Origin: Neisseria sp.
Lineage (GTDB): Bacteria; Pseudomonadota; Gammaproteobacteria; Burkholderiales; Neisseriaceae
Length of the DNA stretch: 40,088 nucleotides
Assembly (NCBI RefSeq): GCF_030523955.1
Contig: NZ_JAUNHL010000024.1
Coordinates: 1-40,088, forward strand
Reading direction: 5' to 3'
The notes under the pieces were generated by a model. It was given only the letters and a program-made list of their open reading frames with translations. It did not search any database and had not been told where the DNA came from. Positions 16,670-24,908 of this stretch are shown here, piece after piece. The number at the start of each line of letters is the position of its first letter. Positions within the stretch are counted from its first letter, which is position 1. The position numbers and the translations under genes are program-made.

Positions 16670-16930
16670 ATGAAAAAAATCACTTCCGCCATTTTGGCCT
16701 CTAGCTTGGCTCTGTTTGCCGCCGCCAGCTTCTCCGCTCCGGCCGCGCAACCGGCAAAACACGAGCATGCTCATTCAGCTCCGGCCGCTAAGAAAGCCGC
16801 TGAGGCCAAAGCACCGGCTGCCAAAGCCAAGAAAAAAAGCGCCAACAAAAAAGTGGCGGTAAAGAAAAAACAAAAACCGGCTAAAAAAGCCCCGGCCAAA
16901 GCCGCTGTGAAAGCGCCGGCCAAACGCTAA
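16670..16930 (+). CDS. Secreted Lys/Ala-rich protein, acid-shock (Asr)-like
   Basis: 86 residues. A signal peptide (MKKITSAILASSLALFAAAS, cleavage near residue 22) is followed by a low-complexity basic chain of Lys, Ala and Pro (KKAAEAKAPAAKAKKKS, KKAPAKAAVKAPAKR) with one His cluster (HEHAHS). This resembles enterobacterial Asr and histone-H1-like tails, but the signal peptide argues for the periplasm and so for Asr. Asr-like proteins help survival at low pH and are induced by two-component systems. The gene lies right after such a system and has its own repeat-type promoter, so I infer it is a target. It ends in a strong terminator. Confidence 0.7.
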   Translation: MKKITSAILASSLALFAAASFSAPAAQPAKHEHAHSAPAAKKAAEAKAPAAKAKKKSANKKVAVKKKQKPAKKAPAKAAVKAPAKR

Positions 16931-16965
16931 GTTTTACGAAGTTACCTTCTTGCAGCAACCCCCCG

Positions 16966-17006
16966 AACCCCGATTTCGTTAGCAGCCGAAATCGGGGTTT
17001 GGGGTT
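16966..17006 (+). terminator. Intrinsic terminator of the acid-shock-like gene
   Basis: AACCCCGATTTCG and CGAAATCGGGGTT (13-bp perfect stem) around an 8-base loop, followed by TTGGGGTTTT. Not DUS-based, unlike most terminators here. Confidence 0.8.
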
Positions 17007-17077
17007 TTATAACGACACGCCAGCGGGTACACTGTAGCCTTTCTTAAACGGCAAATGCCTGTCTGAAAGTATCCGTC

Positions 17078-18076
17078 ATGACTTTTCCCGTTATCGCCGT
17101 TACCAGCGGCGAACCGGCCGGTATCGGCCCCGATATCTGTCTCTCGCTCGCCGGCCACGGCCTGCCTTGCCGCGCCGTTATTCTCGGCGACCTCGGGCTT
17201 TTGCAAACGCGCGCCGAAATGCTCGGCCTGCCCGTTACCCTGCATCCTTACCAACCCGGGCAAACACCCCCGCCCGGCAGCTTAGAGGTGTTGCACATCC
17301 CGCTCTCCTCCCCCTGCCGGGCAGGCAAACTCAATCCGGCCAATGCCGGCTATGTTTTGCAATTATTGGATACCGCCTACCAAGGCATCCGAGACGGCCG
17401 CTTCGCCGGCATGGTTACCGCGCCAGTGCACAAAGGCGTGATTAACGAAGCCGGCGGCCCGTTTTTCAGTGGCCACACCGAATATCTTGCCGATAAATCC
17501 GACACGCCCCAAGTGGTGATGATGCTGGCCGGCGGCGGCTTGCGGGTTGCCTTGGTGACCACCCACCTGCCGCTGCGCGAAGTAGCCGATGCGCTTACTT
17601 TCGATAAGATTTGCAGCGTCAGCCGCATTCTGCACCACGATTTGCAGCATAAATTCGGCATCGCCGCGCCGCACATTCTGGTGGCCGGCCTCAATCCGCA
17701 CGCCGGCGAAGGCGGCCACCTTGGCCGCGAAGAAATCGATATCATCGAACCGGCACTTGCCCGCTTGCGCAGCGAAGGCATCGACGTACGCGGCCCCTAC
17801 CCGGCCGATACCCTGTTCCAGCCCTTTATGCTCCAAGATGCCGATGCGGTATTGGCGATGTATCACGACCAAGGTCTGCCGGTTTTGAAATTCGCCAGCT
17901 TCGGCAAGGGCGTCAACATCACCCTCGGCCTGCCGTTTATCCGTACCTCGGTCGACCATGGCACCGCGCTCGATCTGGCCGGCAGCGGCCGCGCCGACCC
18001 CGGTAGCCTGAAAGTGGCGTTGGAAACCGCTTTGCAAATGGCGCAGGCCGTATTTCCGGCAAACGCCCAGCAGTAG
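17078..18076 (+). CDS. pdxA: 4-hydroxythreonine-4-phosphate dehydrogenase
   Basis: This 332-residue cytoplasmic enzyme oxidises 4-phosphohydroxy-L-threonine in the DXP-dependent pathway of vitamin B6 synthesis. SGEPAGIGPDI at the N-terminus is typical. Divalent metal ligands H163 (TTHLPLREV), H208 (LNPHAGEGG) and H263 (MYHDQGLPVLK) are all present. Length is normal. A single DUS (17056-17067) ends 10 bases before the ATG. The gene stands alone between two terminators. Confidence 0.95.
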   Translation: MTFPVIAVTSGEPAGIGPDICLSLAGHGLPCRAVILGDLGLLQTRAEMLGLPVTLHPYQPGQTPPPGSLEVLHIPLSSPCRAGKLNPANAGYVLQLLDTAYQGIRDGRFAGMVTAPVHKGVINEAGGPFFSGHTEYLADKSDTPQVVMMLAGGGLRVALVTTHLPLREVADALTFDKICSVSRILHHDLQHKFGIAAPHILVAGLNPHAGEGGHLGREEIDIIEPALARLRSEGIDVRGPYPADTLFQPFMLQDADAVLAMYHDQGLPVLKFASFGKGVNITLGLPFIRTSVDHGTALDLAGSGRADPGSLKVALETALQMAQAVFPANAQQ

Positions 18077-18096
18077 CCAGCTGCACGCTCCGCACA

Positions 18097-18128
18097 ATGC
18101 CTGTCTGAAAGCCTTTTCAGACAGGCAT
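18097..18128. terminator. DUS hairpin after pdxA
   Basis: Inverted TG-wadDUS with extra paired AAAG-C-CTTTT bases, followed by TGTGCTGTTTTT. Confidence 0.8.
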
Positions 18129-18240
18129 TGTGCTGTTTTTATACGCACAAATCTCGTTTTTGCAAATAAAAATAATTTGCATTTATAAAAATACAAGAAG
18201 ATAATGTATTCATATTTATTCAACATCTTCCCTGATTTTT

Positions 18241-19068
18241 ATGTTAATCGCATTTCTCATCATGCTGCGCGAAGGCATCGAAGCCGCGCTGATTGTGGGC
18301 ATTGTAGCGGGCTTTTTGAAACAATCCGGCTACCGCCACCTGATGCCAAAAGTATGGGCCGGCGTAGCGTTGGCCGCCGCCTTGTGCTTCGGAGTCGGCT
18401 TTGCCATCCACCGTACCACCGGCGAAATCCCGCAAAAACAGCAAGAATTTGTGGTGGGTCTGATCGGCTTGGTCGCCGTGGGCATGCTCACCTATATGAT
18501 TTTATGGATGCAAAAAGCCGCGCGTTCCATGAAGCAGCATTTGCAAGACTCGGTACAGGCTGCACTCAACAAGGGCGGCTCAGGCTGGGCACTGGTACTG
18601 ATGGCCTTTTTGGCGGTGATCCGCGAAGGGTTGGAGAGCGTATTTTTCCTGATAGCGGTATTTGAGCAAAGCCCTTCGCCCGGCATGCCGGTAGGTGCCG
18701 TGTTGGGCTTGGCCGCCGCCGCCCTTATCGGTTGGCTGATTTATCAAGGCGGCATGCGCATCAATCTGGCCCGTTTTTTCCGCTGGACCGGCGTGCTGCT
18801 GATTTTTATCGCGGCCGGCCTCTTTTCCGGCGCTTTGCGCGCCCTGCATGAAGCGGGGGTGTGGAATGCCGGCCAAACCCTATTGGCCGACTGGTCGAAA
18901 ATCCTGCATGAAGACAGCCCGCTGGGCGTACTCTTGGGCGGGTTCTTCGGTTATACCGACCATCCCACCGTGAGCGACGTGGTGAGCTACTTGGTTTACC
19001 TGATTCCCGTTGTATTCTGGTTTTTACGCGGCAGCAAACCTGCCGGGCACAAAATAACGACTGCTTAA
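18241..19068 (+). CDS. efeU: Ferrous iron permease EfeU (FTR1 family)
   Basis: 275 residues with seven hydrophobic helices. The two REGxE iron-binding motifs are R10-E14 (REGIE) and R128-E132 (REGLE). The protein imports iron across the inner membrane with EfeO and EfeB, best at low pH and in air. It is followed 14 bases later by efeO. No clear ribosome binding site precedes the ATG, but the N-terminus fits the family (MLIAFLIMLREG). The AT-rich upstream region (18140-18240) holds GATAATGTATTCATATTTA at 18200-18218, a weak Fur-box candidate. Confidence 0.93.
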   Translation: MLIAFLIMLREGIEAALIVGIVAGFLKQSGYRHLMPKVWAGVALAAALCFGVGFAIHRTTGEIPQKQQEFVVGLIGLVAVGMLTYMILWMQKAARSMKQHLQDSVQAALNKGGSGWALVLMAFLAVIREGLESVFFLIAVFEQSPSPGMPVGAVLGLAAAALIGWLIYQGGMRINLARFFRWTGVLLIFIAAGLFSGALRALHEAGVWNAGQTLLADWSKILHEDSPLGVLLGGFFGYTDHPTVSDVVSYLVYLIPVVFWFLRGSKPAGHKITTA

Positions 19069-19082
19069 AGGAGTGATTCTCA

Positions 19083-20246
19083 ATGAACAAACTTTCCGCC
19101 ACCGCCCTTTCCGTATGCCTCGCATTCGGCCTTGCCGCCTGCCAACCTCCGGAAGCCGAAAAACCCGCCGCACCTGCGTCCGGCACCAAAGCCGCCGCCC
19201 AAGACGGTAGCTTCAACGTTGCCGTGAACGACGAAAAATGCGACCCCATGGAAATCAGCGTGCCCAGCGGGCAAACCGTGTTCAATATCCAAAACAACAG
19301 CAGCCGCAAGCTCGAATGGGAAATCCTCAAAGGCGTGATGGTGGTGGACGAGCGTGAAAACATCGCTCCGGGGCTGACCGATAAAATGACGGTAACCCTG
19401 TTGCCCGGCGAATACGAAATGACTTGTGGCCTGTTAACCAACCCGCGTGGCAAACTCACCGTTACCGACAGCGGCTTTAAGGCCACTGCCGACCAAGCCG
19501 ATATGGCCAAACTGGAAAAACCGTTGGCCGAATATAAGGTTTACGTACAAGGCGAAGCCAAAGAATTGGTTGCGAAAACCGAAGCTTTCGTCAAAGCGGT
19601 GAAAGCCGGCGACATCGAAAAAGCCAAATCGCTGTTTGCCTCCACCCGTTATCATTATGAACGCATCGAGCCGATTGCCGAGCTGTTCAACGAGCTTGAC
19701 CCTGCGATTGACGCACGCGAAGACGACTTCAAAGCCGGCCCGAAAGACCCCGAATTCACCGGTTTCCACCGCATCGAATATGCTTTGTGGATAGAAAAAT
19801 CCACCGCAGGCGTACAGCAAACCGCCGATAAACTGGATGCCGATGTCAAAAAACTGGCCGCCGAAATCGATGCACTCTCTTTCCCGCCCAATAAGGTGGT
19901 CGGCGGCGCCGCCGTTTTGGTGGAAGAAGTGGCCGGCAGCAAAATCAGCGGCGAAGAAGACCGTTACAGCCACACCGATTTGAGCGATTTTCAGGCCAAT
20001 ATCGAAGGCGCGCAAAAAATCGTCGACCTGTTTCGCCCGCTGATTGCCGAGAAAAACCAAGCCTTGCTCGACAAAGTCGATGCTAATTTCAAACAGGTCA
20101 ATACCATTTTGGCCAAATATAAAACCGCCGACGGTTTCACCACTTACGACAAATTGAGCAAAGCCGACCGCGATGCGCTGCAAGCACCGATTAATGCGCT
20201 GGCCGAAGATTTGGCGCAACTGCGCGGCACCCTTGGCCTCAATTAA
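19083..20246 (+). CDS. efeO: Iron uptake component EfeO, cupredoxin plus M75 domain, predicted lipoprotein
   Basis: 387 residues. A lipoprotein signal ends in LAAC with C20 as the lipidation site, so the protein is membrane-anchored in the periplasm rather than free. The cupredoxin domain (about 45-128) keeps C53 and C115. The imelysin/M75 domain has the HxxE motif H229-E232 ([10 protein letters not shown]) that binds metal. EfeO is thought to bind Fe(II) or Fe(III) and hand it to EfeU. AAAGGAG lies 8 bases before the ATG. The region to efeB (369 bases) is filled with repeats. Confidence 0.93.
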   Translation: MNKLSATALSVCLAFGLAACQPPEAEKPAAPASGTKAAAQDGSFNVAVNDEKCDPMEISVPSGQTVFNIQNNSSRKLEWEILKGVMVVDERENIAPGLTDKMTVTLLPGEYEMTCGLLTNPRGKLTVTDSGFKATADQADMAKLEKPLAEYKVYVQGEAKELVAKTEAFVKAVKAGDIEKAKSLFASTRYHYERIEPIAELFNELDPAIDAREDDFKAGPKDPEFTGFHRIEYALWIEKSTAGVQQTADKLDADVKKLAAEIDALSFPPNKVVGGAAVLVEEVAGSKISGEEDRYSHTDLSDFQANIEGAQKIVDLFRPLIAEKNQALLDKVDANFKQVNTILAKYKTADGFTTYDKLSKADRDALQAPINALAEDLAQLRGTLGLN

Positions 20247-20310
20247 AACCAACGCACAACGGCTACCGGCACATGCCGGCAGCCGTTATTTCGTTATTTA
20301 TTGATTCCAA

Positions 20311-20583
20311 TATAGTTAAATCTCTTAACTCTAGGGGCTGTCGACAATTAACCGGCGAAGCGGTTCTTTGAGGCAAAAACCGCGTATGCAAGGCAAAAAG
20401 CGCAGCAAGATTGAACATCTTGCGAGCATTTTTAACGCCGCAGACGGGGGATTTTGACCAAAAATACCGCCGTTGCGTTAATTGTCGGCAGACCCTAGGG
20501 CTGTTGGCAATCAGCCACGTCATACTTGTAGCAAGCCCAAGTATGACATGCACACTTTTTCTTAAGCTCTGCTTGACTATATT
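20311..20583. repeat. ACTCGGG-family repeat, split by a CTAG-MITE
   Basis: Left part TATAGTTAAATCTCTTAACT (20311-20330); right part from about 20519 (CATACTTG..CAAGCCCAAGTATGAC..CACTTTTTCTTAAGC..) to CTATAT. Joined, these align with the reverse complement of 2236-2383. The MITE at 20331-20498 sits between them, so it inserted into an older repeat. Confidence 0.6.
20331..20498. mobile_element. 168-bp MITE bounded by CTAG, inside the efe operon
   Basis: Ends CTAGGGGCTGTCGACAATTA (20331 on) and TAATTGTCGGCAGACCCTAG (20479-20498) are inverted over 22 bases with two mismatches. CTAG at both ends may be the target duplication. The interior (GAAGCGG..TTTGAGGCAAAA..ATGCAAGGCAAAAAG) recurs at 36656-36736 and 39921-40070. 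No gene inside. Confidence 0.7.
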
Positions 20584-20615
20584 ATTTTTCAGACAGGCAT
20601 TTTCAGGAGCACAAT

Positions 20616-21884
20616 ATGTCTGACCAACCGCAAGATTTAAGCAAACGACATCTGTTCAAAACTACGCTGGCCACCGGTGCCGGCTTGGCCATCGGCGCCG
20701 CCGGCGGATTTGCGCTGGGCAAAAGCCAAGGACGCAGCGAAGAAAAAAACAATGCCGCCCAACACAGCCGCGAGAGTTATGATTGCTACGGCACACACCA
20801 GCAAGGCATCACCACGCCGCACCAGCCGTTTGCCATTATGTGTGCGTTCGACGTATCGGCCGGCAGCACTTCCCAACTGATCAATCTGATGCGCACACTC
20901 ACCGCCCGCATCGAATTTCTGACCCGCGGCGGCAAGCTGGATGACCGCGATCCCAAATTACCGCCCTCCGGCAGCGGCCTGCTCGGCCCCGTCTTCCAAC
21001 CCGACGGGCTGACCATCACCGTTTCCGTGGGCAGCAGTCTGTTTGACGAACGCTTCGGCCTGGCCGGCAAAAAGCCCAAACATTTGGTTGAAATGAAACG
21101 CTTTCCCAACGACAAACTCAACGCCGAATGGTGCGACGGCGACTTGAGCATCCAGATTTGCGCCTTCACCCCCGAAACCTGTCAAAACGCCTTGCGCGAT
21201 ATTCTCAAAAACACCGCCCAATTCGCCATTATCCGCTGGAGCATCGAAGGTTTCCTGCCGAAAACCGAACCCGGCACCGCCGCACGCAACCTGTTCGGTT
21301 TCCGCGACGGCAGCGCCAACCCCGATGTACGAGATGCCAAAATCGCCGATGATGTCTTGTGGACAGGCATAGCTGCCAACAGCTTGGACGAGCCTGCCTG
21401 GACAAAAAACGGCAGCTACCAAGCCGTGCGCCTGATCCGCCATTTCGTCGAATTTTGGGACCGCACCCCGCTGCAAGAGCAGGAAACCATTTTCGGCCGT
21501 GAAAAATACAGCGGCGCGCCCTTGGGCGGCAAAACCGAAATGGAAACGCCCGATTACAGCAAAGACCCCGACGGCAAAGTGATCCCGAAAGACAGCCACA
21601 TGCGGCTGGCCAATCCGCAGGATGCCGAATTCAGGAAAAAACACCTGCTCTACCGCCGCCCGTTCGATTATTCACGCGGACTCTCGCGCGCCGGCCAGCT
21701 GGATGTGGGGCTGGTTTTCATCTGTTACCAAGCCAACCTGTCCGACGGTTTTATCTTCGTACAGAACCTGCTTAACGGCGAACCGCTGGAAGAATACATC
21801 AGCCCTTTCGGCGGCGGTTATTTCTTCACCCTGCCCGGCGTTAAACCGGGCGAATACCTGGGGCAAAGCCTGCTCGGTGCCTGA
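20616..21884 (+). CDS. efeB: Deferrochelatase/DyP-type peroxidase EfeB
   Basis: 422 residues. The N-terminus SKRHLFKTTLATGAGLAIGA is a Tat-type signal with KR instead of RR, so export of the folded haem enzyme is expected but through a less usual signal. The DyP motif GFRDG (228-232, D231 catalytic) and the proximal haem ligand H276 (RLIRHFVEFWD) are intact. EfeB is the haem peroxidase of the EfeUOB iron system. CAGGAG is the ribosome binding site. The stop TGA overlaps the first bases of a DUS (21885-21896). Confidence 0.93.
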   Translation: MSDQPQDLSKRHLFKTTLATGAGLAIGAAGGFALGKSQGRSEEKNNAAQHSRESYDCYGTHQQGITTPHQPFAIMCAFDVSAGSTSQLINLMRTLTARIEFLTRGGKLDDRDPKLPPSGSGLLGPVFQPDGLTITVSVGSSLFDERFGLAGKKPKHLVEMKRFPNDKLNAEWCDGDLSIQICAFTPETCQNALRDILKNTAQFAIIRWSIEGFLPKTEPGTAARNLFGFRDGSANPDVRDAKIADDVLWTGIAANSLDEPAWTKNGSYQAVRLIRHFVEFWDRTPLQEQETIFGREKYSGAPLGGKTEMETPDYSKDPDGKVIPKDSHMRLANPQDAEFRKKHLLYRRPFDYSRGLSRAGQLDVGLVFICYQANLSDGFIFVQNLLNGEPLEEYISPFGGGYFFTLPGVKPGEYLGQSLLGA

Positions 21885-21910
21885 TGCCTGTCTGAAAGCA
21901 TGCCAAACCA

Positions 21911-21942
21911 ATGCCTGTCTGAAAACCCTTTCAGACAGGCAT
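21911..21942. terminator. DUS hairpin after efeB
   Basis: Inverted TG-wadDUS pair with an AACCCTT loop. Together with the single DUS at 21885 there are three copies within 60 bases. Confidence 0.8.
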
Positions 21943-21999
21943 TCTCGATTTTGCTAAAATAAACCCTTATTTCTATTGATTACGCAACACGAGCCCGCC

Positions 22000-24612
22000 A
22001 TGACCAAACCCGCCGTTTCCCCGATGATGCAGCAATATCTCGACATCAAAGCCGGCCATGCCGACAAACTGGTGTTTTACCGCATGGGCGATTTTTACGA
22101 GCTGTTTTTCGACGACGCGGTGGAAGCGGCCAAGCTGTTAGACATCACGCTGACCACCCGCGGCCAGCTCAACGGCGAACCGATTAAAATGGCGGGCGTG
22201 CCGTTTCACGCCGCCGAGCAATATCTGGCGCGGCTGGTGAAAATGGGCAAAAGCGTGGCGGTTTGCGAGCAGGTGGGCGAAGTGGGCGCGACCAAAGGGC
22301 CGGTGGAGCGCAAAGTGGTGCGCATCGTTACCCCCGGCACGCTCACCGATTCGGCCTTTCTCGAAGACAAAGAAACCAACCGCATCGTGGCCGTGTGCGC
22401 CGGCAAGAAACACATCGGGCTGGCGTGGGCCTCGCTGCAAAGCGGCGAGTTCAAAGCCAAGCTCACCACCGCCGACAAACTGCCCGACGAGCTGGCGCGT
22501 TTGCAGGCCGCCGAAATCCTGCTGCCCGACGGCAAAAACGCGCCCGCCGTTCAGGCGGCCAACATCACGCGGCTCAACCACTGGCAGTTTGCCGCCGATG
22601 CCGCCGCCAAACTGTTAACCGACCATTTCGGCTGCCAGGATTTGCGCGGCTTCGGCCTCGATATCGAAGCGCACGCCGAAGCCGTCGGCGCGGCCGGCGC
22701 GCTGCTCAACTATATCCGCCTCACCCAAAACCGCCTGCCGCAGCACCTCGACGGCCTCTCGCTCGAAACCGAAAGCCAATACATCGGCATGGACGCCGCC
22801 ACCCGCCGCAACCTCGAAATCACCCAAACGCTCGCCGGCAAAAAAGCGCCGACGCTGTTTTCGGTGCTCGACGAATGCGCCACCCACATGGGCAGCCGCC
22901 TGCTCGCGCTGTGGCTGCACCACCCGCTGCGCAACAGAAGCCACATTCAGGCGCGCCAGCAGGCGGTTTTGGAACTGCAAAACCACTATGCCGATGTACA
23001 GGCCTGTCTGAAAAGCGTGGCCGACATCGAACGGATCGCCGCCCGCATCGCCGTGGGCAACGCCCGCCCGCGCGACTTGGCCGCCCTGCGCGACAGCCTG
23101 TTGGTGCTGGCCGAAACGCCGGTGCCCGCCGGCGGCAGCGCCTTGCTGCAAACCCTGCAAAACGTGTTCCCCGAAACCCTGCCGACGGCCGAAAAGCTGC
23201 AAGCGGCCATCCTGCCCGAGCCTGCCGTGTGGCTGAAAGACGGCGGCGTCATCAACCACGGCTTCCACCCCGAATTGGACGAGTTGCGCCACATCCAAAA
23301 CCACGGCGACGAATTCCTGCTCGCCCTCGAAGCGCGCGAACGCGAGCGCACCGGCCTATCCACCTTAAAAGTGGAATTCAACCGCGTGCACGGCTTTTAT
23401 ATCGAATTATCCAAAGTGCAGGCCGAGCAGGCGCCCGCCGACTACCAGCGCCGCCAAACCCTGAAAAACGCCGAGCGTTTCATCACCCCCGAATTAAAAA
23501 CCTTTGAAGACAAAGTGCTCAGCGCGCAAGAACGGGCGCTCGCGCTCGAAAAGCAACTTTACGACGCCCTGCTCAAAGAGCTTCAGACGGCCTTGCCGCA
23601 ATTGCAGAAAGCCGCCAAAGCCGCCGCCTCGCTCGACGTACTCTCCACCTTCGCCCGCCATGCCGAAGAGCGCGGCTATGTGTGCCCCGAGTTTGCCGAC
23701 TACCCACTGATTGAAATCAGCAACGGCCGCCATCCCGTGGTCGAGCGGCAGGTGCGCCACTTCACCGCCAACAACACCGGCCTCGACCACAAACACCGCC
23801 TGATGCTGCTCACCGGCCCCAATATGGGCGGTAAATCCACCTATATGCGCCAAGTGGCCTTAATCGTGTTGCTGGCGCACACCGGCGCCTTCGTGCCCGC
23901 CGACGCCGCCAAAATCGGCCCCATCGATCAGATTTTCACCCGCATCGGCGCCAGCGACGATCTGGCCGGCAACCGCTCCACCTTTATGGTGGAAATGAGC
24001 GAAACCGCCTACATCCTGCACCACGCCACCGAACAGTCGCTGGTGCTGATGGACGAAGTCGGCCGCGGCACCTCCACCTTCGACGGCCTCGCGCTGGCGC
24101 AGGCCATTGCCGAACACCTTTTGCAGAAAAACAAATCGTTCAGCCTGTTTGCCACCCACTATTTCGAGCTGACCCGCCTGCCCGAAGCGCACGCCACCGC
24201 CGTCAATATGCACCTTTCGGCGCTGGAGCAGGGGCAGGACATCGTGTTTCTGCACCACATCGAACCCGGCCCCGCCAGCAAAAGCTACGGCATCGCCGTG
24301 GCCAAACTCGCCGGCCTGCCCGCGCGCGCGCTCAAATCCGCCCGCAAACATTTAAACGAACTCGAAGCACAGGCTGCCGCCAACCGCCCGCAGATGGATA
24401 TTTTCAATATGATGCCGTCTGAAAACGACGGCGGTTTCGACGGCGGAGAAAGTTTTTCAGACGGCCACAACCCTGAAAACAACCCGCCCGCCGAACCCAA
24501 TCCCGCGCTGGCCATGCTGGCCGACATCCGCCCCGACGAACTCTCGCCGCGCGAGGCTCTGGATATGCTCTACCGTTTGAAAGGGCTGGCGGAACATAGC
24601 AGATTTAATTAA
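22000..24612 (+). CDS. mutS: DNA mismatch repair protein MutS
   Basis: 870 residues from [17 protein letters not shown] (22000); the frame is open to 21976, but this start matches the neisserial protein. The mismatch-reading motif is GDFYELF near residue 35. Walker A is GPNMGGKST (606-614) and Walker [17 protein letters not shown]. The protein recognises mispairs and recruits MutL. Two things are odd. The 3' third carries an AT-DUS (24412-24423), a near AG-DUS (24456-24467) and an exact AG-DUS (23582-23593), not the local dialect. And the last codons (SRFN, stop) are written by a Correia-type repeat end. The C-terminal linker around the AT-DUS ([20 protein letters not shown]) is low-complexity. 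Confidence 0.96.
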   Translation: MTKPAVSPMMQQYLDIKAGHADKLVFYRMGDFYELFFDDAVEAAKLLDITLTTRGQLNGEPIKMAGVPFHAAEQYLARLVKMGKSVAVCEQVGEVGATKGPVERKVVRIVTPGTLTDSAFLEDKETNRIVAVCAGKKHIGLAWASLQSGEFKAKLTTADKLPDELARLQAAEILLPDGKNAPAVQAANITRLNHWQFAADAAAKLLTDHFGCQDLRGFGLDIEAHAEAVGAAGALLNYIRLTQNRLPQHLDGLSLETESQYIGMDAATRRNLEITQTLAGKKAPTLFSVLDECATHMGSRLLALWLHHPLRNRSHIQARQQAVLELQNHYADVQACLKSVADIERIAARIAVGNARPRDLAALRDSLLVLAETPVPAGGSALLQTLQNVFPETLPTAEKLQAAILPEPAVWLKDGGVINHGFHPELDELRHIQNHGDEFLLALEARERERTGLSTLKVEFNRVHGFYIELSKVQAEQAPADYQRRQTLKNAERFITPELKTFEDKVLSAQERALALEKQLYDALLKELQTALPQLQKAAKAAASLDVLSTFARHAEERGYVCPEFADYPLIEISNGRHPVVERQVRHFTANNTGLDHKHRLMLLTGPNMGGKSTYMRQVALIVLLAHTGAFVPADAAKIGPIDQIFTRIGASDDLAGNRSTFMVEMSETAYILHHATEQSLVLMDEVGRGTSTFDGLALAQAIAEHLLQKNKSFSLFATHYFELTRLPEAHATAVNMHLSALEQGQDIVFLHHIEPGPASKSYGIAVAKLAGLPARALKSARKHLNELEAQAAANRPQMDIFNMMPSENDGGFDGGESFSDGHNPENNPPAEPNPALAMLADIRPDELSPREALDMLYRLKGLAEHSRFN
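24412..24467. other. Inverted non-native DUS pair inside mutS
   Basis: ATGCCGTCTGAA (24412-24423, exact AT-DUS) and TTCAGACGGCCA (24456-24467) face each other within the reading frame, encoding MPSE and SFSDGH in the flexible linker of MutS. Another exact AG-DUS complement is at 23582-23593. Confidence 0.8.
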
Positions 24613-24668
24613 TTTTCGATACAAGGCAGCAAGCCGCAGACAGTACAAGGCGCAAAGCTCAGAGAGTA
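24597..24668. mobile_element. Correia-type element fragment overlapping the mutS end
   Basis: TAGCAGATTTAATTAA, then TTCGATACAAGGCAGCAAG, CCGCAGACAGTACAAG and AGCTCAGAGAGTA match, in reverse order, the end and core of 28254-28409. Only part of the element is present. Confidence 0.65.
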
Positions 24669-24700
24669 TTTTTCAGACAGGCCTGTCTGAAAAATACTCT
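24663..24700. terminator. 38-bp perfect palindrome of two fused DUS-like cores
   Basis: AGAGTATTTTTCAGACAGG is followed directly by its exact reverse complement (19+19 bases, no spacer). The cores are GGCCTGTCTGAA, one base off TG-wadDUS. A very stable hairpin or cruciform after mutS. Confidence 0.75.
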
Positions 24701-24760
24701 TTGTTCGCTTTTAATTTATCCCTTCATAAATCTTTACAAATATTACGATAAACAGGTAAT

Positions 24761-24796
24761 TTGTCACATTCTTGTCACAAAAGTGCTCGATAATAT
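24761..24796 (+). promoter_or_regulatory. Pho-box-like direct repeat and -10 upstream of the phosphate transporter
   Basis: TTGTCAC at 24761-24767 and 24772-24778, 11 bases apart with a 4-base spacer, is close to the PhoB consensus (CTGTCAT-N4-CTGTCAT). TAATAT (24791-24796) starts 12 bases after it, as expected for a PhoB-activated promoter. No PhoB gene is in the window. Confidence 0.5.
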
Positions 24797-24798
24797 TT

Positions 24799-24824
24799 TA
24801 TAGAATCGGGATTCTGATTCTATA
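24799..24824 (+). promoter_or_regulatory. 9-bp inverted repeat in the leader of the phosphate transporter gene
   Basis: TATAGAATC and GATTCTATA with an 8-base spacer, a perfect inverted repeat. It overlaps TATAAT (24821-24826). It could be an operator or an RNA hairpin. Confidence 0.4.
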
Positions 24825-24908
24825 ATTCAGGCCTTTCAAAACTATCATAAAAGTTGCCGGTTGCCGTTTTGCCGGATTTCCATTGAATCACAGAGAATTT
24901 TCATTAAC

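Noticed and set aside
17363-18226. Long minus-strand frame opposite pdxA
   Set aside because: Shadow of pdxA; no start signal and no family pattern.
22263-23507. 414-residue plus-strand frame inside mutS, rich in Arg
   Set aside because: It is a GC-rich shadow of mutS in another frame, without motifs.
24861-24908. Earlier start for the Pit transporter
   Set aside because: The added residues are not family-like and there is no ribosome binding site before 24861.
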